DNA of 64,000 nt from Prolixibacteraceae bacterium (GTDB lineage: Bacteria > Bacteroidota > Bacteroidia > Bacteroidales > Prolixibacteraceae): assembly GCA_021740385.1 (NCBI GenBank), contig JAIOZY010000014.1:18007-82006 (forward strand), read 5' to 3'. The position numbers and the translations under genes are program-made. Below are positions 32,993 to 42,275 of this stretch, piece by piece. Within the stretch, counting starts at the first letter, position 1; each line of letters starts with the position of its first letter. Under the pieces are notes generated by a model that worked only from the letters and a program-made list of their open reading frames with translations, searched no databases and was not told the origin of the DNA.

Positions 32993-35900
32993 TTACCTCC
33001 TCAGCATCATAACCTTTTTTGTCAGGACTTTACGCTGATTTTTTCCTTGCACTTCCAACCGGTAGAAATACATACCCCCTGCCAAATTATAATTTACCTT
33101 TTCAATGATGTTCCATTCAACCTGATACATTCCTGGAGCCTTTTTTTCATTTACCAAAGTTGTAATTCGTTGGCCCATCATATTATAAACTGATAAGTTA
33201 ACAAACGCTTCTTTGAAAATCCGATAGTCGATAAACAGAACATCGCTAAATGGATTCGGATAATTGTGGCAAACCATCAAAACTTCAGGAGTATCGTTTT
33301 TTATAATTGGATCGGATAAATCAGGATCATCATCCCTTCCTGGCGAACCTGCAATTAAGTGTGAGGCACGCCAATCAGACGGGCTTTTTTGATCGTTACC
33401 GGGGTTGAAGTTCACAGGTACTAATGAATATCCTGTTCCATCGGCAGCCTGTGGCCAGTCTGAGCCATCGTTAAACCTAAAATTGCATATCGTATCGTTG
33501 TTTTCGGAAATCATTACCAACCATTCCCCATCATTATTCAACCTGCCACTATATTCGTCGAAAGCCATAAATCTATAGCGGGAATAAAACGAGTTGTTAT
33601 CCGATGCAAGAACAATAAATTCACCGGGCCCAAGCTCGGTTTCAGGTGAAAACTCATATTGAATTCCATCGACAAACTGAATACCACCAATATCAAGTCG
33701 CGAAGAACCTGTGTTTTTTATTTCAATAAATTCAAAGGAACCACCATCCAAACCCCCTTCTCCTAATGGATTATAATGAATTTCTGTAATTTTCAAGTCG
33801 TGGTAATCTGAAGGAACAATAAAAAATCTTTTGCTGGAAGCACTCCATTCACCGTTATGGAAAGTCCGGGCAATAATGTGCCCGGATTGCTCCAGTGTTA
33901 CCGGCCCGGTATAAGATATTGCATTAGGAGAAATAAATCCGTCAACAGGTTGATCACTTGAAACAATGGAGGCATTAATGATAAAATCGGAGCTGGTTTT
34001 ACTTAGATTCAAACCCTGCAGGGCCAATACATTTTCCCCTGCCCGTAAGTTGTTAATAAATTGCGTGATATTGAACGATTCGTTGTTGTCAGCCTCGTGG
34101 CTTCCCGAAGCGGCTGAATTCCATGCAACCGAACCGGGAGCATTCATTCTGGCCACTTCCTGACCGTTTAAATAAGCCACAAATCCATCATCGTAACGAA
34201 CCTTTAAAATGAGGTTAGTTATTGCTGATAAATCATCCTCCGATACCTGAAAGGGGATACGGATGTAGCAGGTAGTGTTTCCATTATACATTTCGCTGCT
34301 TACATTAAGCGAAATCAGGCTTGCATAACCTGAGCTTCTTTCGTACCCGACACCTCCGGGCGATCCGCTGCAAAGCTGCCAATTTGAGTCATAATAATCA
34401 TTTGCAGTATACCATGTTGTTCCGATATTTGATGTAGGTACCAGCACACTTTTGTCTGCATCTTCTGAAAGCAGCACTGTTTCATTGCCTCCAACTGGTT
34501 CAGGCCAGTTAACCGGGTCGGTGCCGTTGGTAGTATAATAAATAGTCCCTTCTGTTGTGGTCATTGAAAGAATGTCACCCCGGGAGATTATATCTGTAAA
34601 GTATTGATTATTATTTAAATAGAAAATCGGTGCATCCACATCGGGAAACATATCAGCACTTCGCAACTGACGGATAAAAATATCTGTCCGGTTCGGGAAA
34701 TATTCGTTTTGCATAAATTCCTGCTGTGGTAAATAATGTTTTTCAACGGTATATAAGTCGAAAGGGCCTACTGACTGAAAGCGATGAACATCACGGCGGT
34801 AATCTCCCCAGCGTGCCGACTCGGCATAAACGGCAGTTTCAATCTGGGCTTTTCTTTTCAACCAACGGGCCAGGGTTTCTTCAGGTGTAAGGGCGCCATT
34901 GTTAAAACAATGTTTTTGAACACGGTCGGCAAAAAGCCTCCTGAATGTTTTGTTTTTCATCAGCTGCTGAAATATGCTGCTTGGACAATCTTCATTGTTT
35001 TCATTCAGCACATTTCCATTTAAGGTTTTAACCATGTGTTCGGCATCCCAACAGAAAAACTTGAAGCCTTTGTCCGGGTTAACCCTGTTTCGTGCTGCAG
35101 CCCAGTTGTGGTGGTCCCAATCGGTATTGCTGCCATAAAAATTAATTATCATGTAATCGGTAAGGTTCACAACGTCGACCATGGCCTCTGTTTCAGGGTT
35201 AGGCATGCCAGCGGGGTCATTGCCCTGGATGGCCTGATAAGCTTCGTTGCTTTCGAGTCCGGCATTGACCATTTTCATCATTTCTTCCCAGGCATCGATG
35301 GTTCCGTCTGCAACTTCAGCATAATCCTTTATTACATCGTAATTATCCTCGTTTCCTCCCATATATTTTGCGGCAAATTCACTGTCCATTCTTTCCGAAG
35401 GAGCATATAAACCCCAATAAATTCCATTGATATAAAGATGGACATAAGAAGAATTACCTGAAGGATGCCCCATGTCCCTTTGGGTATCTTTTGTCCATAT
35501 ATCCCTTTGGTATTGGGCTCTTTGCCGTTCATCGTGAGCATGGTGTATCCATGAATTGCCAAATCCGGCCCGTAATATTAGCTTATCGTATTTTGGAGCT
35601 GCCTCCTCTTCAAACATTGAATAATTTAATTTCGATGGGCCATATTCACTTCTAAAGGCCAGCAAAAAAGAGTGTTTTGGTGATTTTTCAGGCCTTCGGC
35701 TATGTCCCCCCTGTATTCGTATCCCACAATTGGCCTGAACAGAGATGGAATCATTATCGAAATATTCAAAGGAAACCGGTCTTTCCCATCCCCGTCCGGT
35801 TTCATCACCGGGCGCTCCGGGATAGATATAAATTCCCCCAACGTCAGGATCAAGGGAATGTGAAAATATGTTCTCCTTGTCTGTCACAAGAGATATGGTT

Positions 35901-36829
35901 GGGATATCCTGCAAAGCCTCTTTTACCGTGTTAGCAAAACCTGCATCGCCCATCAATTCATGATCCATTTCATAATCGGCAATGGCAGTGCCAGAAATCG
36001 CCGCATATGGTCCCCAACTGACAGGATAACCATCGGGGGTATTGGTTTGGCGTAAAACGTCATTAGGGAAAATATAGGTCTGCGTAGTTATTTCACTTGG
36101 TTCTGCACCTTCCAAAATAGCGATGGCCCTTATTACAGAAGTCGTGTTAATGTATAATTGATGACTGTATAATGATCCATTTATTTGGTTTGGAAAACTC
36201 CCGTCGGTTGTGTAATAAATTTTGGCTGTTTCAATACCTGACGTTATTGTGAGGCTGAAAGGGGAATTAAAGAACCCGTGCCTGACATTGAATTCGGGAG
36301 GAGGTAAAACAGTTCCGCCCGATTGACTATTGTCCTCACCAGGAGTCGGGTCGCTAAATTCAATATAAATATCTTCAAAAAAACCGTAGGAGTAATCATC
36401 AATTTGCGCAGGAAAGGCAGGGCTAAATTCAGATACTGCAATACCAGCAGAATTGAATAAAGCCAAATATTCACCTGATCCGCTTAGTTTAAAATTGGTA
36501 TGCATTTCGCTTCCTGCCGTATTCCGGTCTTTACCCGAAGCGAAAAGGACAATAAATTCACCCGGGTTTATCGTGATATCAGAAAAAAACCATTTAGATG
36601 AAAGATCATAGTCATCGGTTAAACTCCAGCCCTGCAAATCCACAGCAATCCCGGTGGGGTTGTATAATTCAATCCAGTCAGAATATTCTCCGTCTTCATC
36701 GGCTAAAACCGTTTGGTTTAATGCCATAAATTCATTGATACGAACGTTCTGAGCAGAAACAAAGTTATTAATTGATAAAATGATAAAAAAGATGAATCCC
36801 CTTTGAAATCGTCTGAAAATAGCATGCAT
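32993..36829 (-). CDS. Secreted CotH-kinase/lamin-tail protein with T9SS sorting domain
   Basis: A 1278-residue exported protein. Order: signal peptide (1-26, ending VSAQ); lamin-tail domain (about 27-165, NVRINEFMALNQTV); chitobiase-type C-domain (about 185-255, IYYTTDGSFPNQ); CotH kinase-like domain (about 320-720, with GIRIQGGHSRR and FFCWDAEHMVKTLNG); a second IYYTTNGTDP domain; a galactose-binding-like segment (about 805-930); a second lamin-tail domain (about 985-1110, LKITEIHYNP); and a C-terminal type A T9SS sorting domain opening NYPNPFSDVLFIDY and ending RRKVLTKKV-like. CotH kinases phosphorylate proteins at the surface of spores; the role in Bacteroidota is not established. Cell-surface or secreted location is well supported. 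Confidence 0.92.
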   Translation of the reverse strand: MHAIFRRFQRGFIFFIILSINNFVSAQNVRINEFMALNQTVLADEDGEYSDWIELYNPTGIAVDLQGWSLTDDYDLSSKWFFSDITINPGEFIVLFASGKDRNTAGSEMHTNFKLSGSGEYLALFNSAGIAVSEFSPAFPAQIDDYSYGFFEDIYIEFSDPTPGEDNSQSGGTVLPPPEFNVRHGFFNSPFSLTITSGIETAKIYYTTDGSFPNQINGSLYSHQLYINTTSVIRAIAILEGAEPSEITTQTYIFPNDVLRQTNTPDGYPVSWGPYAAISGTAIADYEMDHELMGDAGFANTVKEALQDIPTISLVTDKENIFSHSLDPDVGGIYIYPGAPGDETGRGWERPVSFEYFDNDSISVQANCGIRIQGGHSRRPEKSPKHSFLLAFRSEYGPSKLNYSMFEEEAAPKYDKLILRAGFGNSWIHHAHDERQRAQYQRDIWTKDTQRDMGHPSGNSSYVHLYINGIYWGLYAPSERMDSEFAAKYMGGNEDNYDVIKDYAEVADGTIDAWEEMMKMVNAGLESNEAYQAIQGNDPAGMPNPETEAMVDVVNLTDYMIINFYGSNTDWDHHNWAAARNRVNPDKGFKFFCWDAEHMVKTLNGNVLNENNEDCPSSIFQQLMKNKTFRRLFADRVQKHCFNNGALTPEETLARWLKRKAQIETAVYAESARWGDYRRDVHRFQSVGPFDLYTVEKHYLPQQEFMQNEYFPNRTDIFIRQLRSADMFPDVDAPIFYLNNNQYFTDIISRGDILSMTTTEGTIYYTTNGTDPVNWPEPVGGNETVLLSEDADKSVLVPTSNIGTTWYTANDYYDSNWQLCSGSPGGVGYERSSGYASLISLNVSSEMYNGNTTCYIRIPFQVSEDDLSAITNLILKVRYDDGFVAYLNGQEVARMNAPGSVAWNSAASGSHEADNNESFNITQFINNLRAGENVLALQGLNLSKTSSDFIINASIVSSDQPVDGFISPNAISYTGPVTLEQSGHIIARTFHNGEWSASSKRFFIVPSDYHDLKITEIHYNPLGEGGLDGGSFEFIEIKNTGSSRLDIGGIQFVDGIQYEFSPETELGPGEFIVLASDNNSFYSRYRFMAFDEYSGRLNNDGEWLVMISENNDTICNFRFNDGSDWPQAADGTGYSLVPVNFNPGNDQKSPSDWRASHLIAGSPGRDDDPDLSDPIIKNDTPEVLMVCHNYPNPFSDVLFIDYRIFKEAFVNLSVYNMMGQRITTLVNEKKAPGMYQVEWNIIEKVNYNLAGGMYFYRLEVQGKNQRKVLTKKVMMLRR

Positions 36830-36969
36830 GCTGTCTGAAATGTTTTTAATAAAATAGATAGATGAAATTTGGTAATTATTTGCACAAGCAAGGCTACAAA
36901 ATAGAAAAAAAAAACGACATTGTATTTTTAGTCATATCAAACAACACTTATTCGTCATTAAGTGATTAA

Positions 36970-37104
36970 ATGAAAGACGTGCCCGATGGTGACCTGTTTG
37001 GTGGAACCCCAGCAAAATTCCTCCGGGACAGAAAGCAGGAAGGCTTACACGGAGACGACCCGGATCATATTTGGCTTCATGAAGGTGCATTTCAGGGCAA
37101 ATGA
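36970..37104 (+). pseudogene. Tail fragment of a hexapeptide acyltransferase
   Basis: A 44-codon open stretch reading VPDGDLFGGTPAKFLRDRK early on, which is the characteristic C-terminal end of left-handed beta-helix (LpxA-like) sugar O-acyltransferases (xPDGDLxxGNPAK-h). The catalytic repeats upstream are absent; the sequence before 36970 is AT-rich and non-coding. It is therefore a decayed remnant rather than a gene. Confidence 0.6.
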
Positions 37105-37116
37105 TCGTGAGTGAAA

Positions 37117-37284
37117 TTAATTAGTTAAGTACGTTGCAAATCCCTTCAAAAAGCGCGTATACGTGTAAAAACCGTAATAATGCCGGCTATTGAAAATTGG
37201 CTCTGATGAATTGGGGTCACAAAGGCGTTTTAGTTGCTGCCAATCGCTAATATCAACTTCGCGTTCACTACTTTCCCAAAACAT
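37117..37284 (-). CDS. Doubtful 55-residue ORF
   Basis: Opens MFWESSEREVDISDWQQL and ends LKGFATYLTN, with a Tyr-rich middle (HYYGFYTYTRF). I do not recognise a family. It lies between two gene fragments in a 550-bp stretch without an intact gene, so it may be another tail remnant. Start and coding status are unsupported beyond the open frame. Confidence 0.3.
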   Translation of the reverse strand: MFWESSEREVDISDWQQLKRLCDPNSSEPIFNSRHYYGFYTYTRFLKGFATYLTN

Positions 37285-37299
37285 TTGGGTTAAAAAAAA

Positions 37300-37377
37300 C
37301 TACCAAACAAACGGAACCATGCGAAAGCGAACCTTACGCGTATAATCCTTGTAACCATCAAGTCCTTCCTGCAACAT
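37300..37377 (-). pseudogene. Tail fragment of an isoprenylcysteine methyltransferase-like protein
   Basis: Twenty-five codons, MLQEGLDGYKDYTRKVRFRM then VPFVW, closely resemble the last residues of Bacteroidota ICMT-family membrane methyltransferases (LxEGLxGYxxYxxxVRYRxIPFxW). The frame is closed by a stop immediately before it, and the purH stop lies six bases upstream, so a deletion joined this tail to the end of purH. Confidence 0.5.
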
Positions 37378-37382
37378 TTTAC

Positions 37383-38468
37383 TTAATGGTGGAACAACCG
37401 CACTCTGGTGTTAATTATAGCCATACCATGCTTGTTGGCGGTTTCAATAATTTCGCCATCGCGGATTGAGCCCATGGGTGTGGCGATGTATTTAACCCCG
37501 TATTGGTTTGCCAGTTCAATGTTGTCGGGCTGGGGGAAAAAGCCATCGGAAAGCAGGCAGGTATCTTCAAGCTCGTGCAGGGTTATTTTGTCGTTAAAAA
37601 CACGTTGCCGCTCCTGTTCAATTAACTGGTCGAGCTCGGTACGCTTAAGCCCCTCATGACTTTTAAGGAACCCGTAATCGAGTTGTAATTTCTGAAAACT
37701 TACATTGGCTTTGGTTAATGCAAGCCCCGAACATAGAATCCTTGACTGCTGGCCCGATCCAATGCCAAGTATCCTGCCACCTTGTGCTACGCAAATGGAG
37801 TTCGACTGTGTGTATTTCAGCGTGATCATGCCCAGGAGCAAATCGGATTTTACTGTAGCCGGAACCGTTTTGTTTGTTGTAACAATATCCTTGAGAAGTT
37901 CTTCTGAAATGTGGAGCAGGTTACGCTTTTGTTTGATGTTTATGCCAAATAATTCACGCGATTCGGTTTCTCCGGGTTGATAATCTTTGTCGATTTTGAA
38001 AATAACGTACTTCCCTTTCTTTTTCGATTTAAGTATTTCGAGGGCTTCATCCGAAAAGCCGGGGGCAATCAATCCATCCGATACCTCGGCTTTAATCAGG
38101 CGGGCTGTTGATTCATCAACTTCATGGCTCAATGCAATAAAATCGCCAAACGAAGCCAGACGGTCGGCGCCACGGGCACGGGCATAGGCCGTTGCCAGCG
38201 GCGACATTTCTGTTTTTATCAGGAACGCCTGCTTTTCAGCATCGCTTAACGTGCCGGCAACAGCAACACCCGACGGTGTAACGTGTTTAAACGACGTTGC
38301 CGCTTCTTTCCCCAGGGTTTCGCTTGCTTCTTTTACCAGTTGCCATGCATTAAGGGCATCCAGTACATTGATTACACTTGGGGTTCCGTTTACAAGTTCC
38401 AGGGCATTTTGCGGGTCAATAACCTCGGCAAAATCCTGGTAAGGGTTCATTCCGTATTTTAATTTCAT
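37383..38468 (-). CDS. purH: Stand-alone AICAR transformylase
   Basis: A 361-residue protein corresponding only to the formyltransferase domain of PurH. It begins MKLKYGMNPYQDFAEV, the usual start of that domain, and carries the catalytic Lys-His in TSFKHVTPSGVAVAG, plus KYTQSNSICVAQGG and LSDGFFPQPDNIELA. Bifunctional PurH is about 510 residues, with an N-terminal IMP cyclohydrolase that is missing here. Formylation of AICAR by 10-formyl-THF is supported; cyclisation to IMP would need another gene. Its 3' end abuts the gene-graveyard region. Confidence 0.88.
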   Translation of the reverse strand: MKLKYGMNPYQDFAEVIDPQNALELVNGTPSVINVLDALNAWQLVKEASETLGKEAATSFKHVTPSGVAVAGTLSDAEKQAFLIKTEMSPLATAYARARGADRLASFGDFIALSHEVDESTARLIKAEVSDGLIAPGFSDEALEILKSKKKGKYVIFKIDKDYQPGETESRELFGINIKQKRNLLHISEELLKDIVTTNKTVPATVKSDLLLGMITLKYTQSNSICVAQGGRILGIGSGQQSRILCSGLALTKANVSFQKLQLDYGFLKSHEGLKRTELDQLIEQERQRVFNDKITLHELEDTCLLSDGFFPQPDNIELANQYGVKYIATPMGSIRDGEIIETANKHGMAIINTRVRLFHH

Positions 38469-38591
38469 TCGTCTAAAACTTTTATTTTCAATTGCGACTC
38501 ATGGAACTCGCATTTAGTCATTCTCGGTTGTGATCCGCCAGCTGGCGGTCCATGCTCGTTTCATTCGTCTAAAACTTTTATTTTCAATTGC
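38463..38591. repeat. 33-bp direct repeat flanking a palindrome upstream of purH
   Basis: The same 33 bp (starting TTTCATTCGTCTAAAAC) occurs at 38463-38495 and 38559-38591, 96 bp apart. The first copy contains the purH start codon. Between the copies lies the perfect palindrome CCGCCAGCTGGCGG. A second hairpin, CCCCGAAATTTCGGGG, follows at about 38602. This looks like a small tandem duplication in the purH leader. Confidence 0.7.
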
Positions 38592-38626
38592 TTGGTTTTG
38601 GCCCCGAAATTTCGGGGTTCGTTTAT

Positions 38627-39334
38627 TCAATTATGTTTTGGCTTCAAATTGTTCTCCATGTATGTTTTCGTATACGGGCAAAACACCATGCATTTTAAAC
38701 AGGTAATGCATTTGTGTACATTAACCAATTCGTCGCGCGATTGAGCTTCATCCCAGTTTTTTCCACATATTGCATCAACGGGGCAAATTTTCACACAAAC
38801 GTCACAATCGCCACATTCAGAAGGCAATGACTGGTGTGATTCGGTGTTTAACGGGGCATCGGTTAACACCGAACACATGCAAAATGCGCAACCCATTTCA
38901 GGGTTAATGAGCAGGTCGTTTTTCCCAATCCAGCCCAGTCCGGCAAGTCGGGCTATCGTTTTATGTGGCAAAGGTGTAATGAAATTTTTATTGTCGTAAT
39001 AACCGGTTTTTTCAATGTTTTCCTCCGATTGCGAATAGGCCCCGTAGCCTTTCTTTGTAATGAAAGAGGCCAGGTGGTCGGCCATGTTGTTTGCACGGAT
39101 CTCCTTTAAATTAAATTCATCTTCATTCATCAGGCCATTTCTGATCATGTTTTGTACATAATTGGGGGTAGCAACAACTTTTTTCACAAAATCAGCAGAC
39201 AAGGTCATGCCAAAAAGAACAGCAGCCGGATAACCCTTGTTTTGTGTCTCCGCAATGTGCGAAACATCAATAAAATAATGAAACCCGGCCCCGTGTTTTT
39301 TCAATTCAATAATTATTTCTTCTTCTATGTTCAT
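38627..39334 (-). CDS. QueG-like double [4Fe-4S] protein
   Basis: A 235-residue protein resembling epoxyqueuosine reductase. The N-terminal part (1-130) ends in LPHKTIARLAGLGWIGKNDL, the conserved end of the DUF1730 cobalamin-binding region. It is followed by ferredoxin motifs CGDCDVCVKICP and CITCLKCMVFCP. Genuine QueG is 300-380 residues with extra C-terminal HEAT-like repeats, which are absent. It may be a reductive-dehalogenase-like or QueG-family reductase with a different substrate; I make no specific claim. It stands alone on the minus strand. Confidence 0.8.
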   Translation of the reverse strand: MNIEEEIIIELKKHGAGFHYFIDVSHIAETQNKGYPAAVLFGMTLSADFVKKVVATPNYVQNMIRNGLMNEDEFNLKEIRANNMADHLASFITKKGYGAYSQSEENIEKTGYYDNKNFITPLPHKTIARLAGLGWIGKNDLLINPEMGCAFCMCSVLTDAPLNTESHQSLPSECGDCDVCVKICPVDAICGKNWDEAQSRDELVNVHKCITCLKCMVFCPYTKTYMENNLKPKHN

Positions 39335-39356
39335 TCAGCCCGGATATGGAAAAATA

Positions 39357-40070
39357 TCAGGCAAGTTTACGGAAAAAAGCATAAACCACAACAACGGCTG
39401 ACAATAGCATTGCAATAATGGCGGTTATGAAAATGATCCTGTAGTCGCCGCTTCTTCGGAATGCTATACCCAAGAATGCCCAAACAACCGATAAGCCCAA
39501 AAACGGGTTATTGAGCCTGATAATGCTCACCGATGTGATGACCAGACCAATGGCAATGAGCAGCACCGTCCATACTTGCTCGGAAATGCCCCAACCACCC
39601 CAGTTAAAGTTCACGAGCAAGGCCGTTGTATTGGCAATGGTTGCAATGCATATCCAGCCAAGGTAAATGCCAAATGCAGCTTTAATTATTCCCTGCTGAA
39701 AAGGTTTTAATTGAATGTTTATAAAAATGAGGGTAATAAGCAGCCCGGCCATTATGATGAGCGACAGCGGCAAATTCTGATAGTGCCAGGCAAAAATCCA
39801 GAGGCCGTTTAGCAGGCAACTTACAGCAAACAACCACCCGATTTTGTTTACAATTTCTTTGTTGCCACTGAAAAACTGGATAATGCAAAACACCAGTAAA
39901 AGCAGATAAATAACACCCCATATTGAAAAAGTCAAACCTGCCGGAACAAAGAGGTTAGGATATTCGGCAGAGAGCTGACCTGTTGTTTTATTGTTGAGGG
40001 GAAGGGCATTGGCCAGGTAGTTCATTACTACCATAAATGCAAACAGGATAACATTAATAATTTTTATCAT
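39357..40070 (-). CDS. TspO/MBR-like membrane protein
   Basis: A 237-residue protein with six or seven membrane helices. NYLANALPLNNKTTGQLS and PAGLTFSIWGVIYLLL match Bacteroidota proteins grouped with the tryptophan-rich sensory protein (TspO) clan; FNWGGWGISEQVWTVLL is a further aromatic-rich helix. The ATG at 40070 (MIKIINVILF) is preferred to 40100. TspO proteins bind porphyrins and steroids, but this longer relative is not characterised. Its stop is 22 bp from the QueG-like start, so the two genes could form an operon. Confidence 0.75.
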   Translation of the reverse strand: MIKIINVILFAFMVVMNYLANALPLNNKTTGQLSAEYPNLFVPAGLTFSIWGVIYLLLLVFCIIQFFSGNKEIVNKIGWLFAVSCLLNGLWIFAWHYQNLPLSLIIMAGLLITLIFINIQLKPFQQGIIKAAFGIYLGWICIATIANTTALLVNFNWGGWGISEQVWTVLLIAIGLVITSVSIIRLNNPFLGLSVVWAFLGIAFRRSGDYRIIFITAIIAMLLSAVVVVYAFFRKLA

Positions 40071-40392
40071 GACAATGGAGTTTAGGTTTAATCTAACCAA
40101 ATGTAGAGAATAAAACAGAAAAATGCCAGTAAAACCGGTGAAATTGGTCTCACATGAAAGCCGAAAGGCGTGGTTTTAAACATCATTTTATTAAACAAAA
40201 AGTGTATTTCATTGAAGGTAGAATTTCGATATGCACAGGTTCGAATCCGCCCTTTTCAATCCCATCAACAGGTTCGAAATTTTGTTAATTTCACAATACT
40301 ATCTCATTGACATAAAACACTTAAGCCTGTTGATAACTGTTTTAGCGGCAAAATGGGCTTTTCGTTATCTTTGTGAAAATTTGATTTGAAGT
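40071..40392. other. Intergenic region before parE
   Basis: Divergent control region of 322 bp. It contains the parE -7 element at 40366. The segment ACAGGTTCGAA occurs at about 40218 and again at about 40270 (CAACAGGTTCGAAAT), an 8-10 bp repeat that looks superficially like a tRNA T-arm but does not fold as one. No gene is seen. Confidence 0.5.
40366..40373 (+). promoter_or_regulatory. -7 element of parE-parC-aroK
   Basis: TATCTTTG, a full match to TAnnTTTG, 19 bp before the parE ATG at 40393. The -33 region is weak. Confidence 0.65.
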
Positions 40393-42234
40393 ATGCAAAA
40401 TCAGGAAAAATATAACGAAGATACCATCAAAACGCTCGACTGGCAGGAGCATATACGTCGTCGCCCCGGCATGTATATTGGCAAACTTGGTGACGGCTCG
40501 CAGGCCGACGATGGTATTTACGTGCTGTTAAAAGAAGTTATCGACAACTCCATCGATGAATTCATGATGGGTAACGGGCGGAAAATTGAAGTGGCCGTTT
40601 CCGATGAAGAAGTTGTTATTCGTGACTTTGGCCGCGGTATTCCCCTCGGTAAACTGGTTGACGTGGCTTCAAGAATGAACACCGGCGCCAAATACGATTC
40701 GAAGGTTTTTAAAAAATCGGTTGGGCTTAACGGTGTGGGTATTAAAGCGGTGAATGCCCTTTCGTCCAATTTTGTGATAAAATCGATACGCGAAGGGGAA
40801 GTCAAAGAAGTTGAATTCAGCAAGGGCGTAATTGTAAACGACAAAAAAGTTACCAACACCGACGAACCAAACGGCACCCTGGTAGTATTCAGGCCCGACA
40901 ACGGAATTTTTAAAAGCTACCACTACATCAGCGAATACATTTCGTCGATGATGAAAAACTACACCTTTCTGAATGCAGGCCTTACAATCGTTTACAACGG
41001 AGAAAAGTACATCTCTCGTAACGGTTTGCTCGACCTGCTGAACGAAAACATCGACAGCGACCCCATTTACCCCGTTATCCATTTAAAAGGCGAAGATATT
41101 GAAGTGGCCTTAACCCATGGAAACCAATACGGCGAAGATTATTATTCTTTTGTAAACGGACAGCATACGACACAAGGGGGAACGCACTTAACGGCTTTCA
41201 GGGAAGCGCTGGTAAAAACCATCCGCGAATTTTATAAAAAAGATTTCGATGCTTCCGACATCCGTGCATCCATCATAGCGGCATTGAGCATTAAAGTGGA
41301 AGAACCGGTTTTCGAATCACAGACCAAAACCAAACTCGGCTCGAAAGACATCGGCCCCAACGGCCCGTCGGTGCGTAATTTTGTAGTGAATTTTGTTCAA
41401 AAAGAACTCGATAACTACCTCCACAAAAATCCCGACACAGCCGAGGTTTTATTGCGCCGCATCCAGGAATCGGAACGGGAGCGCCGGGCCATTTCGGGCA
41501 TAAAAAAAATGGCAAAACAGCGTGCAAAAAAAGTAAACCTTCACAACAAAAAGTTACGCGATTGCCGCATTCACTACAATTCAAACAACGACAAGAAAAA
41601 CGAAACCTGCATATTCATTACCGAGGGCGATTCGGCAAGCGGTTCCATTACCAAAAGCCGTAATGTAAACACGCAGGCGGTTTTCAGTTTGCGGGGTAAG
41701 CCCCTCAACTCATACGGTCTGACCAAAAAAGTGGTTTACGAAAACGAGGAATTTAACCTGCTGCAGGCTGCCCTCAATATAGAGGAAGGGCTTGATGACC
41801 TGCGTTATAACAAAATAATTGTCGCAACCGATGCCGATGTTGACGGCATGCACATCAGGCTGTTGCTGTTGACCTTCTTTTTGCAGTTTTTCCCCGAACT
41901 GGTAAAAAAGGGACACCTTTACATATTGCAAACACCGCTATTCAGGGTAAGGAACAAGCGCAAAACATATTACTGTTATTCCTATGAAGAGCGGCTCGAT
42001 GCCATTAAAAAAATTGGGGCCAAGCCCGAAATCACCCGGTTTAAAGGACTGGGCGAAATATCACCCGATGAGTTTAGCGTATTTATTGGCGAAGATATGC
42101 GCCTTGAGCCTGTTATGATGCAAAAAGGCGATTCGATAAAACAAATCCTTGAATTTTATATGGGAAAAAACACACCCGATCGACAGGAATTTATTATTGA
42201 AAACCTGGTGGTTGAAAAGGACGAAATTGGATAA
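40393..42234 (+). CDS. parE: DNA topoisomerase IV subunit B
   Basis: A 613-residue type IIA topoisomerase ATPase subunit. [20 protein letters not shown] is followed by the GHKL ATPase elements ([42 protein letters not shown]), the transducer region, and the TOPRIM domain ([36 protein letters not shown]), then [11 protein letters not shown]. It is shorter than a typical GyrB (about 640-800) and paired with a ParC-type gene, which supports topoisomerase IV rather than gyrase. It removes supercoils and decatenates chromosomes. It is the first gene of a three-gene rightward operon. Confidence 0.94.
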   Translation: MQNQEKYNEDTIKTLDWQEHIRRRPGMYIGKLGDGSQADDGIYVLLKEVIDNSIDEFMMGNGRKIEVAVSDEEVVIRDFGRGIPLGKLVDVASRMNTGAKYDSKVFKKSVGLNGVGIKAVNALSSNFVIKSIREGEVKEVEFSKGVIVNDKKVTNTDEPNGTLVVFRPDNGIFKSYHYISEYISSMMKNYTFLNAGLTIVYNGEKYISRNGLLDLLNENIDSDPIYPVIHLKGEDIEVALTHGNQYGEDYYSFVNGQHTTQGGTHLTAFREALVKTIREFYKKDFDASDIRASIIAALSIKVEEPVFESQTKTKLGSKDIGPNGPSVRNFVVNFVQKELDNYLHKNPDTAEVLLRRIQESERERRAISGIKKMAKQRAKKVNLHNKKLRDCRIHYNSNNDKKNETCIFITEGDSASGSITKSRNVNTQAVFSLRGKPLNSYGLTKKVVYENEEFNLLQAALNIEEGLDDLRYNKIIVATDADVDGMHIRLLLLTFFLQFFPELVKKGHLYILQTPLFRVRNKRKTYYCYSYEERLDAIKKIGAKPEITRFKGLGEISPDEFSVFIGEDMRLEPVMMQKGDSIKQILEFYMGKNTPDRQEFIIENLVVEKDEIG

Positions 42235-42275
42235 GCGCCCCATTTGATGCCGTAATTTTTCAAAAAAAACTGACA

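Noticed and set aside
40215..40240. tRNA T-arm-like CACAGGTTCGAATCCGCC
   Set aside because: The flanking bases do not form a T-stem and there is no acceptor, D or anticodon arm.
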